Shown here one piece after another: positions 62,101 to 64,000 of a stretch of DNA of 64,000 nucleotides. A program made the translations under genes and the position numbers. This DNA comes from JAWPMT01 sp965215825 (GTDB lineage: Bacteria > Bacteroidota > Bacteroidia > Cytophagales > Cyclobacteriaceae). Where the stretch lies: positions 4,960,001-5,024,000 of the forward strand of contig CBDCEM010000003.1 of the NCBI GenBank assembly GCA_965215825.1. Direction: 5' to 3'. Under the pieces are notes generated by a model. The model was given only the letters and a program-made list of their open reading frames with translations, was not told the DNA's origin and did not search any database. Within the stretch, counting starts at the first letter, position 1, and every line of letters begins with the position of its first letter.

Positions 62101-64000
62101 CACCATAAGTACCATTCGCCGTGGAAGAAGTCACATTTGTGACTGTGGGAACTACTCCATCTATTACGAGTGCTTTGTTGGCTCCCAAAGAACCTGCTGC
62201 CCCAGGAGTTGCCAGGGTCAGGGTGGCATCGTTTCCTGCACCATCGGCAATTGTTCCGCTGTTCAAAGCCAATGAATTCGTTGCCACATAATCCAGGTCA
62301 GCACTTTCATCTCCTGCCTGTACCGTATAGGTGAAAGTCAGGGTTGCTGTTCCGGAGCCACTTGCATAATTCACTGTACGATCTGTTGCCCCTGTTTCCA
62401 ATGTCAATTGTGGTGTTCCTGTAACGGTGACTGCTTCACTGAATACCGTCTGGATAGAAATCATTTCGCCTACACCAAAAGTACCATTCGCCGTGGAAGA
62501 GGTCACATTTGTGACTGTAGGAACTACTCCATCTATTACGAGTGCTTTGTTGGCTCCCAAAGAACCTGCTGCTCCAGGGGTGGCCAGGGTCAGGGTGGCG
62601 TTGTTTCCTGCACCATCGGCAATTGTTCCGCTGTTCAAAGCCAATGAATTCGTTGCCACATAATCCAGGTCAGCACTTTCATCTCCTGCCTGTACCGTAT
62701 AGGTGAAAGTCAGGGTTGCTGTTCCGGAGCCACTTGCATAATTCACTGTACGATCTGTTGCCCCTGTTTCCAATGTCAATTGAGGCGTGCCCGTTACGGT
62801 CAGATCCTCACTGAAAACTACCTGGATAGAGATCATATCTCCTGCCATAAAGCTTCCGTTTGTCGTGGAAGAGGTTACATTGGTGACCGTTGGGGCGGTT
62901 ACATCATTCGTAGCCCCTGGAGATACAGACTGAGCTACGAAAGTACCCGTACCATCCGGTTCTCTGGAGATTGAATTACTTGCATCTCCGGCAACATCAA
63001 GAGACGGATTCCCGAGGGATGCTCTCAAAGCCGCATCATCGGAGGAACCATATACAATTATGTCAACCAGTCCGTCTGTAGTACCGGCTGAAGATCCAGT
63101 GAAATCTGAGGAGCTACCCACATAAATCGCCACTGCATCTGGTCCATTCTGGAGTCCATCAGCACCCCAGGTTTGATCCGGGGTTACAGCTGTGTAATTC
63201 GTTTCGCCTATCAGGTAAAAACCACTGGCATTAGTACTCCCGGTCAGGTCAAAATCTTTATACGCCAGGTCATCACCTCCATTGAACCAGACCATGACCA
63301 GCCCAGATAGAGAAGTAGCCGACGCATCTGTGTTATATACCTCAATGAATTCCAGATCAGTTCCAGCGGCTGCATGTACTTCATTAATCTTAATATTGTC
63401 AGGCGTTACAAATATGTCAAAAGTCTGGTTTGGGGACTGATCGTCTCCACCACCGGAAGTCCCACCATTATCCGAGAGAGAAACCGTCACCGTTGCCTTT
63501 CCAAAAGTGGAAGACATGGGTGTAAATGTTAGGTTACCCGTCGTTTCATCTACGTCTGGTTGGGCCGAGAATATTCCGTTATTGTCATTACTTACATTGA
63601 AAGTAAGCGTTTGGGTATCTCCATCACCGTCTGAGATGCTTGTCGCAAAAGCATTAACGGTTTGTGCGCCAGCATTTTGAGAAACCGTCTGATTCGGACT
63701 ACCTGGCAAAGAGAAAGAAGGTTCGTTATTGGGTGCAAACGTTGTGAAATTCAAATCAGTACCGTTGTTTAAGCCACTGAAAGGATTTCCTGCAAGGTCA
63801 AGAATTGGTGTTCCAGATAGTATAAAAACGTAATACCCGGTCCCTGCTGCCAGAGATGCACCCGGATTAATGGTCAAGGTAGCTCCGGAGATAGAGGCCA
63901 CATTCGTTGTTGCGGTAGGATCTGCTGCATTGATGGAAAAGAGTGCAGCATCATCACTTGATTGCCGTATCTCGAAGAATCCGGTACCAAACTGGATGTT
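53156..64000 (-). CDS. Giant multidomain surface protein with type IX (type B) sorting domain, 5' end outside window
   Basis: The frame stays open to the right edge. Bases 63902-64000 encode more of an Ig-like domain (NIQFGTGFFEI), so the GTG at 63901 is internal and the N-terminus lies outside. The visible 3,614 residues run, N to C: SbsA-type Ig domain; cadherin-like segment with calcium-type DGDGDT; lamin-tail domain (about 62,900-63,400); four near-identical 124-residue repeats; Ig-like repeats; a propeller-like stretch (about 59,640-60,470); further Ig-like repeats; eight Calx-beta domains (about 54,645-57,350); two more Ig-type domains. The last 95 residues are a gliding-motility-type sorting domain (GYSPNGDNVDDTWTIPGI, VTIFNRYGTKVWET, LPDGTYFYVIEF). 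It should be a surface adhesin or matrix protein secreted with the PorP/SprF protein downstream. Confidence 0.95.
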   Translation of the reverse strand, partial: NIQFGTGFFEIRQSSDDAALFSINAADPTATTNVASISGATLTINPGASLAAGTGYYVFILSGTPILDLAGNPFSGLNNGTDLNFTTFAPNNEPSFSLPGSPNQTVSQNAGAQTVNAFATSISDGDGDTQTLTFNVSNDNNGIFSAQPDVDETTGNLTFTPMSSTFGKATVTVSLSDNGGTSGGGDDQSPNQTFDIFVTPDNIKINEVHAAAGTDLEFIEVYNTDASATSLSGLVMVWFNGGDDLAYKDFDLTGSTNASGFYLIGETNYTAVTPDQTWGADGLQNGPDAVAIYVGSSSDFTGSSAGTTDGLVDIIVYGSSDDAALRASLGNPSLDVAGDASNSISREPDGTGTFVAQSVSPGATNDVTAPTVTNVTSSTTNGSFMAGDMISIQVVFSEDLTVTGTPQLTLETGATDRTVNYASGSGTATLTFTYTVQAGDESADLDYVATNSLALNSGTIADGAGNNATLTLATPGAAGSLGANKALVIDGVVPTVTNVTSSTANGTFGVGEMISIQTVFSEAVTVTGTPQLTLETGATDRTVNYASGSGTATLTFTYTVQAGDESADLDYVATNSLALNSGTIADGAGNDATLTLATPGAAGSLGANKALVIDGVVPTVTNVTSSTANGTYGVGDAISIQAVFSEAVTVTGTPQLTLETGATDRTVNYASGSGSTTLTFTYTVQAGDESADLDYVATNSLALNSGTIADGAGNNATLTLATPGAAGSLGANKALVIDGVVPTVTNVTSSTANGTYGVGDAISIQAVFSEAVTVTGTPQLTLETGATDRTVNYVSGSGTTTLTFTYTVQAGDESADLDYAATNSLALNSGTINDGAGNAATLTLATPGAAGSLGANKDLVIDTAAPTGYSVGILQTPINSGNETAVSFAFASAEVGATYNYTLSSTGGGTNVTGSGTITTATDLISGIDVSGLGDGTITLSVTLTDAAGNTGTAATDTETKDTVAPSGYTITIDQSPINSGNAGSVSFTFAGAEIGADYSYTVTTSGGAATLTSGGTIVTSTDQVTIPGGLSGFQDGTITVSVTLEDVNSNTGIAATDTETKDVVAPTISSSSPSDGATSVARDGDITLTFNEDISLGTGNVTVVDIGNTANNVVIDVTSSGGQLSVSGAILTINPTANLALDTEYAIQVDATAIMDAYANAYAGISNTTTLNFTTDDPSLAYGPSGATLSPTPSSAGSFSYFASQGGQEGLGFTLSTDGQKAYMVNSGSVDKLFEYSLSTPFDISTATATTNISIAAQNTNPQGVTMSADGSKIYMVGASKVIYQYTLNTPFDLSAGVSVTSQSFSGGGDVRDVFIGPNGQNIYTIDRDRRVAGWTLGTAYDISTLSSNGAFSVTGFGSNQTQGLAISNDGTKLFVSALGKTIREYEMSTPFSIGTASATGNTFSTSSGSSFPSAVYLTAKGDNMYVANVGFSNGTGNNVNQYSIEVAGFTEVAGNDGSVSGSIEVTVTDALFNNAGGTFTHTTDYTVTNLPAGFTPAMNVSGDGLVATLTLTGNATAHENVDDLADLSFTFQNSAFNGFDASEVANAVSANSGFGIDFDNETDPPVISSSTPADDATTYPTADNLTITFNEDIQFGNGNITIQDLDAPSTFVTIDVTSPGSQASISGGVLTINPTSDLAEVTNYAIQIDNTAITDLVDNAFAGISDNTTLNFLSADETPPTITITTPIETDDQVNSTEDGDVTISGTTSGAEDGQTVTVTLSDGNNPDVQVTGTVSSDAWTASDADISGLDNGNITVTADVDDQAGNSAIQASETITLDNMAPTIAITTPIEGDDIANAAEDNDVTVTGTTSGAEDGQTVTVTFNDGTNPTIQVTGTVSSNAWTASDADISGLDNGNITVTADVDDAVGNSATQSSETIILDQTAPTTASFTRKTPTASTTNADMVTYLATFSEDVTGVDMNDFIATGVSGTDIAVSQVTAATYDVTVSGGDMANFNGAMALNFNSPSITDLAGNALPNTEPATDDIYTLDNTAPTITISTPIEGDDLVETAESSDVEVSGTTTGVEDGQSVTVAFNDGANTPVSVNATVTSNAWSITATDISGLNDGSVTVTADISDVAGNAATQASETITLDQAPPTISSTSPADDATNVDIESDLTITFNENIQFNTGNIQLIDLDDNSGDITIDASSPGSAASISGAVLTIANPSGFLEESVNYVVQIASTAIQDVGGNAFAGIADNTTLNFTTEAAPTISIADATVTEGNSGTVNATFTISLDKTSPKTITLDYATSDNTATTADSDYTTVSTTTLTFNPSETSHDVTVAVNGDTRDEDNETFFVDGTNPTNASFADNQGEGTITDDDDAPTVAFTSTTSNGAESTSSADITVELSTATSRTVTVDYALTGTATGSGTDYTLADGTITFAADDVSETVTIGSIVDDAILETDETVILTLSSPTNATLGTNTIHTYTITNNDNAAVTIADASVSEDGTSVTVTATLDNQVQGGFDITVTSADGTASATNGDYTAVSETLTFAGTASETQTFTVSVTDDAIVEADENLTLSMGSLSTSAAVDISDGATVTITNDDSATITIADVSQNEGTGDVTVTLTLDEVVDGGVSVDVSTADGTATTGDGDYTALSSETVTFTGTSGETQTVTIAVTDDSKVEADETISVSQGNASASTVDASNVDVTDGATVTLTNDDVAAVTLEDISGDEDSGVITVTATLDNPVDGGFTVEVSTADGTAESDDYTSVTSETLTFAGTAGEAQTFTVTPTSDERVEGEETVSISMANLGSTTLSVTITDDGTVTITENDATTLTFSDESVDENGGTVTVTATLEHAVEGGFTVPVSSTDGTAGSSDYTTVSETLTFAGTAGETQTFEVAITDDAIVETNETLTVSFGSLSTTADIDNSDEGTVTIVDEDNAVVTVADVSQAEGDGNVTVTLTLDAVVAAGLTVDVSTADGSATTTDSDYTALESETITFTGTSGETQTVTISVTDDSKVESDETLTVSLGNLTSTVSSTALDITDGATVTLTNDDAAAVTIADASGAEEGGAITLTATLDNPVDGGFIVEVSTTDETAASATDYTAIEGQTLTFAGTTGETQTFTVTPSSDEAVEADETVTVSMGNLGGTTLAVTISDEATVTITNDDNAPVITANQTFPIEGILSAGDVVGTAVATDADEGTTFSAWTIVAGNTDDAFAIAGGTGVITVNDPSVIDLIATPSYTLTLTVGDGTNTSAQETVTIEVGDGIAPTVTLSSDVGAVTNVAPITVTATFSELVLGFALEDLTLTNATASNLAANDAQTIYTFDLTPDAEGNVSVSMAAGVVTDAVGNLIEASNSISYFYDITLPSATLTTTADAITGETSGRILIDFSEMVTGLEIADIQSSSGTLSNFTGSGNAYSVDVTDLSEGTATITVPVGAASDAAGNGNSEGSVSWVVDLTGPSGFTVNILNPAINDLNEDNFRFRINGAEPRSTFNYTINSTGGGTAVTGTGELNGNGQGGVLDDIDVAGLGDGVLTLSVEMIDEFGNLGAIATDEIQKNTEEESNGIAQGYSPNGDNVDDTWTIPGIEDLPNNVVTIFNRYGTKVWETTNYDNEDNSWDSQSNVDNIFGSAGLPDGTYFYVIEFPGTNTDTKSGFVILKR
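54645..57350 (-). repeat. Array of eight Calx-beta domain repeats
   Basis: Eight units of about 112 residues end in variants of VTITNDD. Each has the paired features ADGTA...DYT and TDDAIVEADE-like acidic strands that bind calcium in this family. Units 3-4-5 match units 6-7-8 in order, so the array contains a duplicated three-domain block (about 55,660-56,695 and 54,650-55,660). Confidence 0.88.
61399..62886 (-). repeat. Four tandem 372-base in-frame repeats
   Basis: Boundaries fall at about 61399, 61771, 62143, 62515 and 62887, giving an exact 372-base (124-residue) period. The protein unit contains SIQAVFSEAVTVTGTPQLTL, then TDRTVNYASGSGT, YTVQAGDESADLDYVATNSL and LGANKALVIDGVVP. The copies are nearly identical in DNA as well as protein, which points to recent duplication or gene conversion. 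Confidence 0.93.

Noticed and set aside
61399..62886. Regular repeats that might suggest a CRISPR array
   Set aside because: The unit is 372 bases, in frame, without unique spacers; it encodes protein repeats.
54177..63000. Many open frames on the plus strand opposite the giant gene
   Set aside because: They mirror the Thr/Asp/Val-rich repeats of the giant protein and repeat with the same period; no independent start or function.

Overview
The window comes from a Bacteroidota genome, most likely a marine, possibly gliding member of the Cytophagales. The signs are parts of the type IX secretion system (PorQ, a PorP/SprF-family protein, a giant surface protein with a gliding-motility-type C-terminal sorting domain), OmpA proteins with TPR and PD40 regions, LytTR regulators, a DUF2723 membrane protein, and promoters with the Bacteroidota -7 element TAnnTTTG close to start codons. 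No tRNA, rRNA, CRISPR array, transposase or prophage is visible. The genus is inference.

Layout. 1-5.7 kb: surface-polysaccharide genes (MBOAT O-acyltransferase cut by the left edge, its SGNH-like partner, a polytopic membrane protein, a methyltransferase, a glycosyltransferase). 5.7-8.1 kb: a TPR protein, a small membrane protein, and a repeat-rich gene-free stretch that holds a second copy of that membrane gene's 3' end. 8.1-13.1 kb, minus strand: SxtJ-like protein, carbamoyltransferase, DegT aminotransferase, GltB-like FMN protein. 13.2-18.4 kb: DUF2723 protein, ExbD, then an ECF sigma / small membrane protein / TonB operon facing ExbD across a terminator. 18.6-25.7 kb: PorE-like OmpA protein, then Lon, PorQ and HslU. 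25.7-27.4 kb: HipA/HipB toxin-antitoxin module with two operators. 27.5-31.3 kb: SixA-type phosphatase, GT9 glycosyltransferase, EVE protein, a secreted protein. 31.3-37.5 kb: signalling block with a pseudo-receiver LytTR protein, a receiver-LytTR regulator, a TPR histidine kinase, a 51-residue lipoprotein, and a divergent HTH/TPR protein. 37.5-47.1 kb: M48 protease, GpsA with a PlsB-like acyltransferase, polyprenyl synthase, SlyD-like FKBP, fatty-acid desaturase, cupin, propeller protein, Tat-exported oxidoreductase. 47.1-50.2 kb: PadR regulator and ABC permease. 50.2-64 kb: OmpA protein, PorP/SprF protein and at least 3,614 residues of a giant repeat protein whose start lies beyond the right edge.

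The best candidates for something new are: (1) the giant protein, porP and ompA operon, with its nested internal repeats; (2) the lipoprotein, TPR kinase, receiver-LytTR and pseudo-receiver-LytTR block; (3) two autoregulatory promoters (hipBA and padR) built on the same plan, with paired palindromes flanking a -7 element; (4) the intergenic repeat cluster that carries a duplicated gene tail. All functions are inferred from recognisable sequence motifs; no database search was run.
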